From contig NW_020312131.1 in assembly GCF_002999335.1 (NCBI RefSeq), positions 16,123-80,122 of the forward strand: a stretch of DNA of 64,000 bases, in the 5' to 3' direction. The notes beneath the pieces were generated by a model. That model was not told the DNA's origin. It did not search any database and was given only the letters and a program-made list of their open reading frames with translations. This DNA is from Cyclospora cayetanensis. Its lineage: Eukaryota; Apicomplexa; Conoidasida; Eucoccidiorida; Eimeriidae. Positions 36,201 through 46,899 of the stretch are shown here, piece by piece. Within the stretch, counting starts at the first letter, position 1. The number at the start of each line of letters is the position of its first letter. The position numbers and the translations under genes are program-made.

Positions 36201-37241
36201 CCTGCCGAGGCGGCAGCAGCAGCAGCGGGCTTCTCGCTGTGGAGCAGCAACTTCGCGCAGCCAGCTCCTCCCTCCCGCGTAGCGCCTGACACGATTGCAG
36301 CCATATGGGCGAGAGATCCTGGTGTATCTGCAGGGGGGGGGGGCCCCCCCGAGCTGCTGCCTCTGCAGCAGCAGCTGCAGCAGCAGCTGCAGCAACAAGC
36401 GCAGCCAAGAGGCATGCCCTTCCCGGCGCAGCAGGTCCACCCCGCGCTGCAGCATCAGCAGTCGCTGCTGCACTCCGACCTCCTGCATGCGCAGCAGCAG
36501 CTGCTGCAGCAGCAGCAGCTGGCGAGCGGCGCGACACCGGACGCTGCGGATCCGACTGCGGTGTATGTACAGCAGCAGCAGCACTTTCGCAATGCAGCAG
36601 CGGCAGCAGCCGTGGCAGGCAGCAGACCCAAGGACCTCTTTGGGAGCGCAGTGCTCGTGCAGGGGGGGGTGGGGGCCCTGGGGGGGCCCCTAGGGGGGCC
36701 CTTAGGGGGGCCCCTGGGGGGCCCCCTGTCTCAGCACTCGCGTCCGGATGCCTATGGAGTGGGGCATACGCCTAGCGGGGCCCCCTTTTCCGCGGTGTCT
36801 GGAGGGGCCCCATTCCATGTGCAGCAGCAGCTGCTGCAGCCCTCCTCTTTCCACTCTTCCCAGCCAGCGGGTGCTCCTCCTGCTTCCTCCTTTGCGCAGC
36901 AGCAGCAGCTGCAACAGCAGCAGCTGCAGCAGCAGCTGCAGCAGCAGCTTCAGCAGCAGCTGCAGCCGCACGATGGCGATCTTTGGGGGGATGTGCCTGC
37001 CGCTTCTGCAAGAGTCTCGGCAAATGCGGTCAGCGCGGGAGCACCCGTGAGCTTGGAGCCTTCCGCATTAGATCAGCAGCAGCAGCAGCAGCAGCAGCAG
37101 CCGTCCTTTGTCCCCTACATGCAGCAGCAGCGGCAGCGCAACGGCCAGTACGGAATGCTGAGCCCACTGGAGGCGGCAGGGGGGGGAGGAGGGGCCCCTC
37201 ACCCGGGGGGGGGGCCCTCTCCTACAAAGTTCTACATGTAG
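27487..37241 (+). CDS. Giant Gln/Ala/Ser-rich low-complexity protein
   Basis: Four exons join in phase: 27487-27588, 28655-29189, 29648-29752 and 30526-37241, giving about 2,485 aa. Exon 1 starts METQFPSIGRRLPV and ends at an AAG|GC junction, a putative GC-AG intron. Exon 4 carries nearly all of the low-complexity sequence: several poly-Gln runs, a His/Asn/Gln tract near 31525-31640, EKQQQ repeats (32480-32560), HREQQ repeats (34050-34130), an AADTAA tract (about 33720-33850) and a Gly-Gly-Pro-Leu repeat (about 36660-36725). Less simple islands include DDDGFQIVRNKRKEQQEKRR, PDTIAAIWARDPG and DLWGDVPAA. No folded domain or catalytic motif was recognised. An RNA-binding scaffold is possible by analogy with Q-rich proteins, but that is inference. 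The stop follows KFYM. Confidence 0.7.
27968..28610. repeat. Compound TATA/CATACA minisatellite in intron 1 of the giant gene
   Basis: (TA)n segments alternate with a conserved block containing TTCATACATTCATGTGCATG and ACATACAAGCA. The block recurs eight or nine times at intervals of roughly 50-75 bases. It is AT-rich, non-coding in this model, and contains many ATGCAT elements. Confidence 0.85.
29275..29450. repeat. TA/TATG microsatellite in intron 2 of the giant gene
   Basis: Imperfect ATATAT/TATGTG sequence lies between the donor at 29190 and the acceptor ending at 29647. Confidence 0.85.
29968..30395. repeat. 26-bp-class minisatellite in intron 3 of the giant gene
   Basis: About 16-18 imperfect units have a core GGATTCATTTTGTTACT followed by either TTCTAGTGG or CTCTCGA variants. 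The two variant types are interspersed. The array ends about 130 bases before the exon-4 acceptor at 30525. Confidence 0.9.
32467..32727 (+). repeat. Coding EKQQQ repeat and poly-Gln tract
   Basis: First, 15-base units read E-K-Q-Q-Q about six times. After a 50-base gap, a CAR (CAA/CAG) run encodes about 30 uninterrupted Gln. The use of both CAA and CAG in the second tract suggests selection for Gln, or an old expansion, rather than a fresh CAG expansion. Confidence 0.85.
34046..34125 (+). repeat. Coding 15-bp repeat (HREQQ)
   Basis: The unit CATCGCGAGCAGCAG is repeated five times in the frame of the giant protein, giving H-R-E-Q-Q repeats. The unit length is a multiple of three, so copy-number change keeps the frame. 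Confidence 0.9.
36660..36728 (+). repeat. Coding GGGGGGCCCCT repeat
   Basis: Near-identical 12-base units with a GGGGCCCC core encode Leu-Gly-Gly-Pro repeats in the giant protein. The GGGGCCCC core also recurs at many non-coding sites in the window. Confidence 0.85.
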
Positions 37242-37586
37242 GGAAAGAGGGGAGGGGTGTGGCTGGCATGATCTGCGCCTTTTTCCCGCTTTCGCTCTCT
37301 GTCTCTGTCTGTCTTTCCCGCAATCCTGGTTGTCGCCGCTTGGCTTTTGACCAGCAGCATGTTGCTTGCAGGAGGCAGCAGCCCCGAGCAACGGAAGAAG
37401 CTCGGCAGGGGGGCAGCCAGCACCGACCTCTGTTGGAGGGTTTGCGTGTGAGTGCGTGTGAGTTTGTGTGTTTGCGCCGCTCCCTCTGCTGGCCTTTAAT
37501 TTCGATGTGATGCTGTCACCCCAGAGTAGAGAGAGAGGCTTGCGTCTTAGCTAGTTGGAGGTTTCTGCGGGCTCACTCCTAGTTGT

Positions 37587-37620
37587 CTCCCTAATGCCAG
37601 CATGGATTGGCATTAGGGAG
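37587..37620. repeat. 13-bp inverted repeat hairpin
   Basis: The arms CTCCCTAATGCCA and TGGCATTAGGGAG are perfectly complementary, with an 8-base loop. It is about 350 bases after the giant gene's stop. It could be a 3'-UTR structure or a small mobile-element footprint. Confidence 0.85.
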
Positions 37621-38301
37621 CGCATGTAGCGCGGCTCTTTGTGGGGAGCGGCAGCAGGCTTCTCTCCGTTGGATGTTGCGAGTCTCCGAACGAACACGGC
37701 GTAGAATCTCCGCCTGCCGCGAGCAGTGCAGCGACTGTTCGTATGGGTAGAGAGGAGGGAGGCAGGGGAAAAAAAGGGCCGAAAAGAGAAACGGCTCGCG
37801 AGCAGCTGGCAGTACTTGCTGCAGCGGCCGCCTGCCTGTCACTTAGGGCGCTTCGTGCATGCAACAGCGGTCGGGCACGGGGTTATGCCGCTTGTTGACG
37901 GTGTGTTGTGGTTGGTGGGAAGAGACGCTGGAAAGAATGCTGCTTTTGCGTAGAAGTCTACGAGCACCGGCATCGTGGGAGGGGGCGAGGCTGCGCTGGC
38001 AGCTGCAGCTGCTTGCGTTCTAGCGGTACGCAGGGTTGTAGTCTGTGTATCTACACACGGGAAGGATGCGAAAAGATCAGAGGGACGTGGATCTAGGTGC
38101 TATAGGCTTGCCTCTTTAAGAGGAGAGAGGGAGGGAGGGGAGAAGGAGAGGAAAGGGAAGGGGCGTGTCAGCGGAGTGCGGTGCCTTGGAGAAAGCAGGC
38201 GCCTGCGCTGCAGCTACATGCAGATCGCTGGAGGTTTTAAAGCGGGAGGAGTTCGTCGTATATGGCGGACGCGTGGCAGTATTCCGTTGCGAGTTAGGAT
38301 T

Positions 38302-38379
38302 CGGCGTCAACCAACTCATTCTTCTTGCATGCATAAAATGCACTTTGTGCACGCAAGAAGAATGAGTTGGTTGATGCCG
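38302..38379. repeat. 27-bp inverted repeat with 24-base loop
   Basis: The arms 38302-38328 and 38353-38379 are complementary with a single mismatch (G versus A at the sixth arm base). The predicted transcript hairpin has a ~27-bp stem, similar in size to a small-RNA precursor or the ends of a tiny non-autonomous element. Confidence 0.85.
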
Positions 38380-39758
38380 TGCAGGAAATAGTTTTTCTAG
38401 ACGCGCGCGCTCACTGGTGTGGATACTTCGGGGGGGTGGGGAGGGGGAGGGAATGTCGTGGAGATCAGTTCTCCTCTGGAGGCAAGGTTTCTTTCTTGAA
38501 GTTCGTGTGCGGAAGATGGGAAAGACGCATGGCGTGTTCAGGGTCTGTGTGGGAGGGGAAGGGGGGCGTGTATTGGGTAGTAGCTGGTTGTTTGCAATCG
38601 TTTTCCTTGGTGGAGGGAGTTTTCAGCGGCAGCACTTTTTGCAGTGACGCGGGAGAAATGGCGCCTAGAGCAGCCCTCCATAAGACGAAAGCTTTCGTCG
38701 CCGCTTGCCGCTGCACAAAGGCAGCATTGCATCGGCGTGCGCTGTACCACTCACCGCCTTGCGCTGTAACAACTTTTTACCTCGGGCTAAATATTTTTTC
38801 TCTAACTTCCCTCGAGACAGGGGGAGTGCAGCGAAAAACTCGCAGCGCGAGGGAAGACAGCCCTTCTCATGGCGCCGCAGGCGCGTTGCAGTGTATAGGG
38901 ACCGCCTCAGGCGAGGCGTGTGGAGGACAGGGGACGTGTCATTCAGCAATTCTTTTTTTGAAAATGGCTTGGCGTGCCTAGGTGAGTGCCTTCCTTCTAT
39001 TGTGGCGCGGTGTGGACGCAGACTATGGGGAGGATGTTCGTACCCCGTGATATTATCGGTTCTTTCGTGCACTGTCTGCAGGTCGAGGCGCAGGAGGCCT
39101 CCCTCCGGCGCATGCATGCGGGAGGGCGCCAATGAATTTTTCCCCGAACGTCCATGTAGGGAGTAATAACCCGCCTTCAGAAAAGCACGATGAGAGGCAC
39201 CGTCCTCCTGCTCGCGGGTGGGAGGGAGAAGCCACCTGAAGCGCACACAGCAGCCCCAAGCACTTGGGGGGGTCCCTTGAGGGGGAAACTCATGCCTGCC
39301 TAGCCTAGCGGTGATGACAGCATCAGTAGGGCAGCCGCACGGCGTCTGTGGCCTTAATTTGCTCTTAATTCCTTCCGGTGCTGTTGTGGCTCGAAGCTTC
39401 TCGTGATTCGTGGAGTGCTGAAACGGCAGGGGTTTCGCCCAGCCTGGGCGCGAGCGAGCAAGGGGGGCCCTCCTTGGACGGTTCTTCCGTGCAAAAGGCT
39501 TCCCCAGTGTCTCTCGGTTCATCTTTATTCTTCTCTTCTTTGTTTCCGTTTCGGAAGACACTTGACCCCCTTCCGCCCCCGCTTTCCCCTCCAAGTTCGG
39601 AAAGGGCCGCTACTATACGCGGCTGGATCAGCAGGGAGGCCCCTTCACTCCGGCACGATGAGTCGATGTGCCGCTTAACCCCCCCTGTGGCCGTCTTTAT
39701 ATTGTTTTTGGAGAAAAAGATCTGCTGAGAAGGGCGGGGAAAGGGGCTTCCTCCCAGG

Positions 39759-40343
39759 ATGGTGTTGCTCGAGTTGTGGCAAGCGCTGCCCGTCAACCTG
39801 CAGCGCCGGCTCACTAGCACGGGGCGACTCTACAGCAAGTACAAGTTCCTGGTATTGCGGTTCGATCGGAGAACTGGATTCTTTTCCGCAGGTAACGCGA
39901 TGTCAGAGAGGGAGGGGGGAGGGAGGGCAGCGGCACTGCACCACTGGGCGGCAGAGGCAGCGCGACTGAACAGTGCATGTACATACACCAGAGTTGCTTC
40001 TGGCCAGCACTCCCGATTAATCATGCAGGAAGCGGCGTAGCCGTTGCGAAACGCGGATTCAAAACTAATCTGCCCTATCTCACGCATATCTGCGTGCTCT
40101 CATGTGTGCGCTGTCGTTGAAACTCCCTCTTCAGCGATGCCTATGGCCATCTTGCTCGGAACTACTATCGCCGCAGGCACCGCCATCCTCGACAAGCAAA
40201 TGGAAATTCGCTATTGGCGTAGGCAGTCCGTTTCAGAGCGAGAATTGCAGCAGCAGGAGCAGCGAGAGCAGCTGTTTCAGTTTTTGCAACAAACAGTGCC
40301 TCCTGAAGAGCTCGACAACTCGGTACCATTGCCTGGGAAGTAA
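39759..40343 (+). CDS. Small single-span protein, probably organellar
   Basis: Two exons join in phase: 39759-39891 and 40135-40343, giving 113 aa. The donor is GCAG|GTAACG and the acceptor follows CCCTCTTCAG. The N-terminus MVLLELWQALPVNLQRR has basic residues and no acidic stretch beyond one Glu. A hydrophobic segment AMPMAILLGTTIAAGTAILD is followed by KQMEIRYWRRQS, a basic flank, and a Gln/Glu helical tail ending PLPGK. Size and layout resemble accessory subunits of mitochondrial respiratory complexes, which are often apicomplexan-specific, but no homologue is recognised. It converges on PRP38, about 870 bases away. Confidence 0.6.
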
Positions 40344-41215
40344 AGTCGCCGCTGTGGTGTATACTTACGCGCGTATTGCTACTTTTCCCTCTCTCCTCCC
40401 TGCCCCCTTCTCCCTTATCTTCCCCCCTTTCCCCCCCGCCCCCCCAATGCCAACCGGATTTTGCGGCGATGCAGCGCGGCAGGAAGGCGGGGGGCAGGCG
40501 AACGCTGGCGATGAACTTTTGCCGCAATCGTAGCCTCGTATATATATATATGGATGTATATACACTGCTTTGGTGCTTTTTCGTAACGCGTGTCAGAGCG
40601 AACAGCGCTGTCAGACCAGGCACGGGCTGCTCGGTAGGTAGAGGCACCGAAGCAGCTGTACAGACAGCAGGGAAGCCGCCTGTGTCTGGCGCATGCCCTG
40701 CGACGTCTGGCCGCACCATCAGCAGTCGTCAAATGGTGTATACTAACGTGTGTTGCAAGAGCAGAAAAAAACACAACTAGGAAATCGGCGAGAGGCACCG
40801 AAAGATCAATCCAGCAACGTGTAGGCCCCTCCCCTCCCCCTCCGCTGTTTCTCCAAACCAGGAAGCTGTTTTTCCACCCACTCGAACGGAGCACAATGCG
40901 CAGCGCCTGCAGCAGGCTGCTGCTGCGCACACAGAGTGAAACTCCTATCTGACGCGGCGGCTGCCATGAGGAAATGCACAGCCTCTGCCCCAACCTCCGC
41001 GTTAAAGGGAGGCGCTCACTTGAATGGGCTGCATGCAGCAACTACGCCTTCCAAGAGAGTTCTCAGAACGAAGCGGCGTGCTTCTCTTATTGCCGCCACG
41101 GCAACACTGTGTGTGTGTGTCTGTGTATGTGTCTGTGTATGTGTCTGTGTGTGCATGCGGCGGAGACAAATCTAACACGCTGCCTTTGCGCATGTGTTGC
41201 CTAGAGCCAAAGCAT

Positions 41216-42544
41216 CTAGTGTTTTAGGGGCTTAAGGCCTAAATCCTTCCTGATGTCATTCCACTCCGAGACGGATAACTCGCCGTCCTTCTGATGGCTC
41301 CTTGGCACCTCCTCCTTAATTGTTCGCTTGCTGCTGCTGCTGCTAATTCCATTTGCTGCTGCTGCGGTTCGACTTGTATGCCTTTCCCTTTCCGATTTGA
41401 TCTCCCGTCGGTGATCACGATCTCTGTCATGCTCTTTCTCCTTGTCTCGCTCCCGCCTCTCTCGCTCCCGCCTCTCTCGCTCTCGTCGATCCTTATCCCT
41501 TCCTCTGTAACTCTCCGCCTCGTGATCTCTCTCCCTGTCTCTCTGCCGTCCTCTGTCATAGTCACGCTCTGTGTCTCGTTCTCCCCGCTGCTCTCTTTCC
41601 CTCTGTCTGTCTCGCTCTCTTTCCCTCTGTCTGTCTCGCTCTCGTTCTCTTTCTCTCTCTCTTTCTCTCTCTCGTTCTCGTTCTCTTTCTCGTTCTCGCT
41701 CCCTCTCTCTCTCTCGTTCTCTCTCTCTCTCCCTCTCTCGATCTCTGTCTCTGTCCACCTCTTCGTGGCGCTTGACGCGTGTGTCGTCTGGTGCTGTCTC
41801 GGCTTGCAACTGCCGCGCTTGCTTCTCTTCCTCTATCTTTCGCTCCTGCTGCAGTTGTCTGCTGCGCTGCTGCTGCACGTGCTGCTGCAGTTTCTTCTGC
41901 TGCTGTTGCAGCAGCCGTTTGCTCAGCAGCAGCGCATGCGCCTGAGCCTCCGTCATGGGGACGTTTCCATCGGTGTTGACTTCGTCCTCCAGTGCAGAGA
42001 GGCGCACTGCTGGCAGCAGCTGCTGGTCGACAAAGATGTTTCGCTTAGCGAGAGGCGGCAGATCCACGTCGAAAAGCGTATTCTTCCGCAAGCAATCGTC
42101 AATCAATTCATCAACATGGCGCAACACAAACCGACCACTGCTTTCTCGAACGCGCAGCTTCCGGTAGTCAGCTAGCAGCGGCTCGAGGTGTATGTACACA
42201 TCGTCGCTACGTGCAGTGAGCCGGAAGTAGAACGCCGCAACTGCCCGGAGATACTTGAAGTCTTCCTGCTTCAGATATTCGAGAATAATCTCCTTCTCCG
42301 GCTGAATCTGCAACAGTTTCAAAACAATGCAGAGAAATGGAGAGGGCGTACGAATGCCTCCGTAAGTGCCTCCGACGTATTGCAGCTGCACGGCAACGTC
42401 CACGATGCTTTCTGCAGTGGCTGCAAAACAGTCGTTCTTCCAGAAAAAGCTCTCGTATACCTTGCGTCGCACGATTCTGCTGAAGAGTAATTGCGGGTTC
42501 TTCCCATGGATGGTGACAGCTGCCACATCCGTGCGGTTTGCCAT
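41216..42544 (-). CDS. PRP38-family splicing factor
   Basis: PRP38 joins the spliceosome with the tri-snRNP (B complex) and is needed for catalytic activation. One exon encodes 442 aa. The ATG at 42544 was chosen because MANRTDVAAVTIHGKNPQ is the typical family start; an in-frame upstream extension lacks similarity. The PRP38 domain covers about residues 10-190: LFSRIVRRKVYESFFWKNDC, VQLQYVGGTYGGIRTPSPFL, LKLLQIQPEKEIILEYL, DFKYLRAVAAFYFRLTA, and the end with PPLAKRNIFVDQQLLP. A Gln-rich helix follows, then an RE/RD/RS-like charged repeat tail at 41400-41760, encoded by GA-rich simple sequence, and the C-terminal end WNDIRKDLGLKPLKH. The tail resembles metazoan PRPF38 and SR-type tails. Confidence 0.95.
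   Translation of the reverse strand: MANRTDVAAVTIHGKNPQLLFSRIVRRKVYESFFWKNDCFAATAESIVDVAVQLQYVGGTYGGIRTPSPFLCIVLKLLQIQPEKEIILEYLKQEDFKYLRAVAAFYFRLTARSDDVYIHLEPLLADYRKLRVRESSGRFVLRHVDELIDDCLRKNTLFDVDLPPLAKRNIFVDQQLLPAVRLSALEDEVNTDGNVPMTEAQAHALLLSKRLLQQQQKKLQQHVQQQRSRQLQQERKIEEEKQARQLQAETAPDDTRVKRHEEVDRDRDRERERERERERERERERERERERERERERERERERDRQRERERDRQREREQRGERDTERDYDRGRQRDRERDHEAESYRGRDKDRRERERRERERRERDKEKEHDRDRDHRREIKSERERHTSRTAAAANGISSSSSKRTIKEEVPRSHQKDGELSVSEWNDIRKDLGLKPLKH
41400..41760 (-). repeat. Arg-Glu/Arg-Asp coding simple sequence in PRP38
   Basis: A CT-rich tract on the plus strand reads as alternating Arg-Glu, Arg-Asp and occasional Arg-Gln on the coding strand, for about 115 residues. 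It forms the charged tail of PRP38. Confidence 0.9.
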
Positions 42545-43009
42545 CGTCACTTGTTGGCAGGAGCACCACTGCACGGCAAGTGCCAAGGAGCAATGCGTAT
42601 AGCTTGGAATCGCCGCGAGCAGGCAAGAGGGAAAGCCTGCCTGCGGCGGCAAGACTGGAATAGACGCGTCGGGGATAAAGATGAAGAAAGCGAGAGGGAG
42701 ACAGAGGAAGATCTAAGCATGCACTGCTGAATTCGAGGTCGTGCTTGAGAGGATGAAGGGTTTGACGATCATCCTACACGCCTGCTTCTAGCGTCCCACA
42801 CGCGAGTCTTCATTGCTCCAGACGGACGCGAAACGCACAGAAATGCCACAGGAAAGGCGGTAGAGGAAGTTTCCAACGACAGCGCTGTAGCGCCTAGTTG
42901 ACAGCACTCTGGCCCTTACGGCGGTGCTGCTGCAGTTGCTGTAGTTAGAAGGCTGCAGAGGAATAGAGCACCTAGGTGAAATAAATTCGCTTCCGAGAGG
43001 AGCAGCAGC

Positions 43010-43880
43010 TGCTACCTCCTAGAGAAAGGAAGAAGCGCCTTTTCTGCAGTAGCTGCAGCAATGGGCAAGCAGGAGATGAGATGCAGGCAACGGCTCTTGA
43101 ACGCAGCGACAGCCGCAGCCACCACGGCGAGAGTACCTCCGCAGAAACTACAAACAAACGAGAAAGGGAATATTGGGGGGAGTTTCTGCGGCGAGAAGCG
43201 CTTGCATTCTTCCAGCAGCTGCTGCTGCGACGGCGGCTGCTGCTTTGTGCTGCATGCAAGCATGCAGCAGGAGGCGCTGCATGCTGCCCCTGCAACGCAG
43301 CCGCTCCATGAGGCATTAAAACATCGGGAAAAGCTTTGCATTGCACGCATTCCTCCCGAAATCACACTAGGGGGGATTCTCTCAGGTGTCTTTCCGTCGT
43401 GCAGCGAACTCTTGGTGCTGCAGGAGCTGCGGCTGCTCCTGCTCTGCATGTTGCATTGCATGCAACACGGGCAAGGGCAGGCAGCTCAGGCAGCAGCAAT
43501 TGCCAGGGTTGATTGGGGATGCATTTCTGCGTTAAATCATGACGTCTCCTTCGGAATGCATGGTGGGAAGTTCGGCGGCTAGCGGCAACAGCAACGCCAC
43601 TAGCAGCAGTAGTAGCATGAGCGCAAGCAAAAGCAGCAGCAGTAGCAGCACTAACAGTAGCAGCACTAGCAATTGCACCAGTAATGGCGATAGCAGAAAT
43701 GGCAATAGCAGCAGCAACAAAGGCAGAAGCGCTTGCAGCAGCAATAGCAGCAGCAGTAGCAGCAGCAGTACCAGCAGCAGTAGCAGCAGCCTGAGCAGTG
43801 CGGCGTTCGTTGGATCTTCTCTGCTTGTGACGGCACCTCGCAGACTCAGGCGCCTTCTCGTAAGCCAAAGGGGCCATTAG
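43010..43880 (+). other. Possible upstream exons, unrecognised
   Basis: The plus strand holds protein-like stretches in different frames: 43081-43311 (REREYWGEFLRREALAFFQQ), 43320-43582 (IARIPPEITLGGILSGVFPS) and a Ser/Asn-rich run of triplet repeats at 43539-43880 (frame beginning MTSPSECMVGSS). They lie between the divergent PRP38 and the 896-aa gene. They may be 5' exons of the latter, but no phase-consistent joins were found. Confidence 0.25.
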
Positions 43881-43934
43881 AAGCTGCAGAAGGGTGGGTG
43901 TTGTACGTGGTGGGGTCGCTGATGCGGGATGAAC

Positions 43935-44055
43935 CATATCTATGTGTATATGTTTATTATGTATTTATGAATGCGTGCTTTCACGTATGTATGTGTGTAT
44001 ATGTGCACATATTACATATAAATATATATACGTATACATGCATATATTCATATGG

Positions 44056-44086
<31 letters not shown>

Positions 44087-44165
44087 CCTATACATGTATG
44101 TATACATTTTCATGCATGTACACACACACATATATATGTATATATGTGTATATGTACGTGCATCG
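43935..44165. repeat. TA/TATG microsatellite
   Basis: Imperfect TATATG sequence with a pure TA core at about 44056-44080, immediately upstream of the first plausible ATG of the 896-aa gene. It may be an intron, as similar tracts are intronic in PRP19 and the giant gene. Confidence 0.85.
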
Positions 44166-44208
44166 ACTAGACTGCCTGTTGTCTGGATGTGTGTTCGTCT
44201 CTGCTGGG

Positions 44209-45235
44209 ATGTCTCAGCAGCAGCCTCTGCAAGAGGTCGCTGGGGAAGGGTTGCATGCAGCCGAAGAGCCTCAACTGCTGCAGATTCCTACATCGTGGAA
44301 TTATGGTGCTTCCTTTGGCATGGAGGCGCTGCATTGGCTTGCGCAGGGAGATGCGTTGCAGCTTCTTTCGCAGCAAAGAGGATTGGTCTCCAAGGCGGAG
44401 ATGTATGCGTTGACAGAGGCGGCTGCCGCTGTCATTAGGCGCAACAACAACAACCCCACCTACAACGACAGCAGCAGCCCCCAACATGGTTCCAAGTGCT
44501 GCTGCTGTTGCGAGTGTAACGCAACGGGAAAGCGCAAGGCTGAAGACGGCAGCTGCATGTGTTGGTTATCGACTGCCCACCACGGGAGGGAGAAGGCAGA
44601 TTTTTTGCTTCAGAGAAAAAAGGATGAGAAGCTTTGTGCTGCAGGAGCATCTGAAGACATGTTGCCGCCACTGGGTGCAAAGGGCAGCAGGGGGGGGAAG
44701 TCGTCGCACCAGCAGCAACAACAGCAACAACAACAACAGCAACAACAACAGCAACAACACGAGGATTCGCTGCAGCGGCTCTTGCAGCAGTTGCAAGAGG
44801 AGCATCATGTTTGGGCTGCCCCTGTGGCTTCCTTCGGCGATTATTGGGAGTTTCTTCACAATCCTGAAGCAGTTCAAACTGTGCCTTGCTGCGCAGCTCA
44901 TGATAATGCTGCAGCAGCAGGAGGAGGGCATGCTCCTGACGAGGCGGCATGCAGCTGTCTGAGCAGCGACGGTATCCGCAGGAGGATTCCGCACTGCGTA
45001 CGGCGTGTCAACATGATATCTACATCGCAGCTGCCTTCTTCCGTCAGCAGCGGTATGCATGCAGAGGGGGGGGGGGGCAGTTGCTTCTCTTCGGCAGCAA
45101 GTGCAGAAGCAGCTGCTGCTGCAGTCGGCGTGGTAGGAGGCTGCCCCTCCCCCGTGTCTCCTGACCAAGAAGCAGCTGATTCGATGCTGCGCACTTGGGA
45201 GCAGCGTCACTGTCGCAGACTAGACATGGGAGCTA

Positions 45236-45307
<72 letters not shown>

Positions 45308-46899
45308 ATGGACTCCCGCAGCTCCCCCTGCCGCATTCGGGTGTCTTGAGTTACTTGCCTCCCCTCTGCAACTGCAGCAACCACAACTATTTCAAGCTGT
45401 GGCAGGAAGAGCAGCAGCGGCAAAGAAAGCGAGAGCGGCTTTCGGTGGAGGGGGTGCACAGTAGTGCAGAAGGGAAGGTCGCTTTCAGCAGCAGCGACGC
45501 TGTTGCTGCTGCTGCTAATTCTGATTCTGTTGCTGCTGCTGCTGTCAATTCTGACTCTGTTGCTGCTGCTGAGGGCGCTGGAGCGTCCGCTAGAAGCAGC
45601 AACTCTAGCAGCAGCAACTCTAGCAGCAGCGGCAACTCTAGCAGCAGCGGCTCTAGCAGCAGCGTTTCTGAAGCGGAGGAGGCGCTGCCAACTACATGCA
45701 AAACGCGGAGCTGCGATGGTCTCTTGTTTTTACCGTTTTCTCTTTTGGAAGTGCCTCTATGCAGGGGACTGGATACACTAGGCGCGTTGGTGCGGGGTGT
45801 TCATGAGGAGACACTGCCTTTTCCTGAGCAGACAGAGCTGTATCTTGGAGCGTTGCGCAGCACGGCGATTATTGCATGCAGAGACAAGCAGCACGAGAGG
45901 GGAGTGTGGAAGGCGCTGAAGGATAGGGGTCTTACGAGGGGTGCAGCCGTCTTTGACGTTCACTGCGAAGGCTTCACGGCGTTTCAGAAGGCGGCAACTT
46001 CTAGAGGCGACAGAGCTGCTGCTGCGAGTGTTGCTCCGCCTTTCGCCGATTCGCATTCGAGTCAAGAAGACGCGGAACGCGCTGCTGCAGCTGGACGCGA
46101 TGACTCTTTGCTGCAGGAGCTTCTGCAGAAGCTGCAGCAGCAGGAAGCGTCTGGGAGACAGCCTCTGGGAGCTGGCGCGAACGGCAGCAGCAGCTGCGCT
46201 GGCAACAGCGGGAAGAGCAGCGCAAGCAGCAGCAGCAGCAGCAGCAACAGTGGCGGGGGGGGGAGCAACAGGCGCAGCAGCAGCAGCAGCACCTTCCCCG
46301 AGGGAGCTCCTCCCTTCTCGATCACCCGCCGTCCGTACAGTGCAAAGCTGCGCGCAGTGGGGAAGCTCAGGCAACGACGCCAAGTAGGTGCGTCGAAGGC
46401 ACTGCAGCAGCAGCAGCCTCGGGGAGCGGAAGAAGCGCCGTGCTCCAGCAGCTGTGAATCGCGCGTCTCAGAATCTGAGGCAGAGGATGATCCAAGAGTC
46501 GCGCTCCTGGAGGCTGCTGCAGAGTTCTTAGGACTGAGGCGTGACGGCAAGCAGCAGAGCGGCATGTCGAGAAGCTGCGACGACGACAAGTGCAGGCGCA
46601 TGCTTCGGGAACCTCTGACGGAGGAGGGGGTGTTGCAACTCGCGCAAGATCTCCTGGCGCCTATTAGCCGAGGCAGCCGCGAAAAGGTCACCGATCTCTG
46701 CAGAAGGCGCTCCCTCTCCCAAGAAAAAGGCTGCCGCTATGGGAGCTGCAAAGACAGCCGGCAAGCCGCCCTAGTCCTCTCCACGGAGCCGCTCATCACC
46801 AAATACAAAAAAGCGAGAAGTCTCGTCTGGGGGCGGGAGGAGGAAGCGGAGCTGCAACGTTTGACGCAGTTGCAGCAGCTAAGGCAGCCGCATTCGTGA
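44209..46899 (+). CDS. Hypothetical 896-aa Gln/Ser/Ala-rich protein
   Basis: The frame extends upstream through a TA microsatellite, so the ATG in MSQQQPLQEVAGEGLH is taken as start; a TCTCAG acceptor just after it leaves a spliced 5' end possible. Poly-Gln runs lie at about 44711-44760 and 45237-45310. Ala/Asn/Ser repeats lie at 45500-45665 and a Ser/Gly/Asn run at 46185-46300. Less simple segments are WNYGASFGMEALHWLAQGDA near the start, LLFLPFSLLEVPLCRGLDTL with LPFPEQTELYLGALRSTAII in the middle, and EEGVLQLAQDLLAPISRGSR with YKKARSLVWGREEEAELQRL at the end. No known domain. It converges on TXNDC9 and diverges from PRP38. Confidence 0.65.
45237..45310 (+). repeat. CAG/CAA poly-Gln tract
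   Basis: About 24 consecutive Gln codons, mostly CAG with scattered CAA, in the 896-aa protein. Confidence 0.95.

Larger units (their letters stand above)
37242..39758. other. Spacer, probable UTRs; two hairpins, no firm gene
   Basis: Open frames occur on both strands, for example plus 38658-38981 and minus 38665-39594. The minus frame has no ATG at its 5' end, and neither shows a domain. The first part is probably the 3' UTR of the giant gene. Two clear inverted repeats lie here and are listed separately. Confidence 0.45.

Noticed and set aside
38665..39594. 309-codon minus frame
   Set aside because: There is no ATG at its 5' end, no domain, and other frames overlap it on the plus strand. 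Composition alone can explain it.
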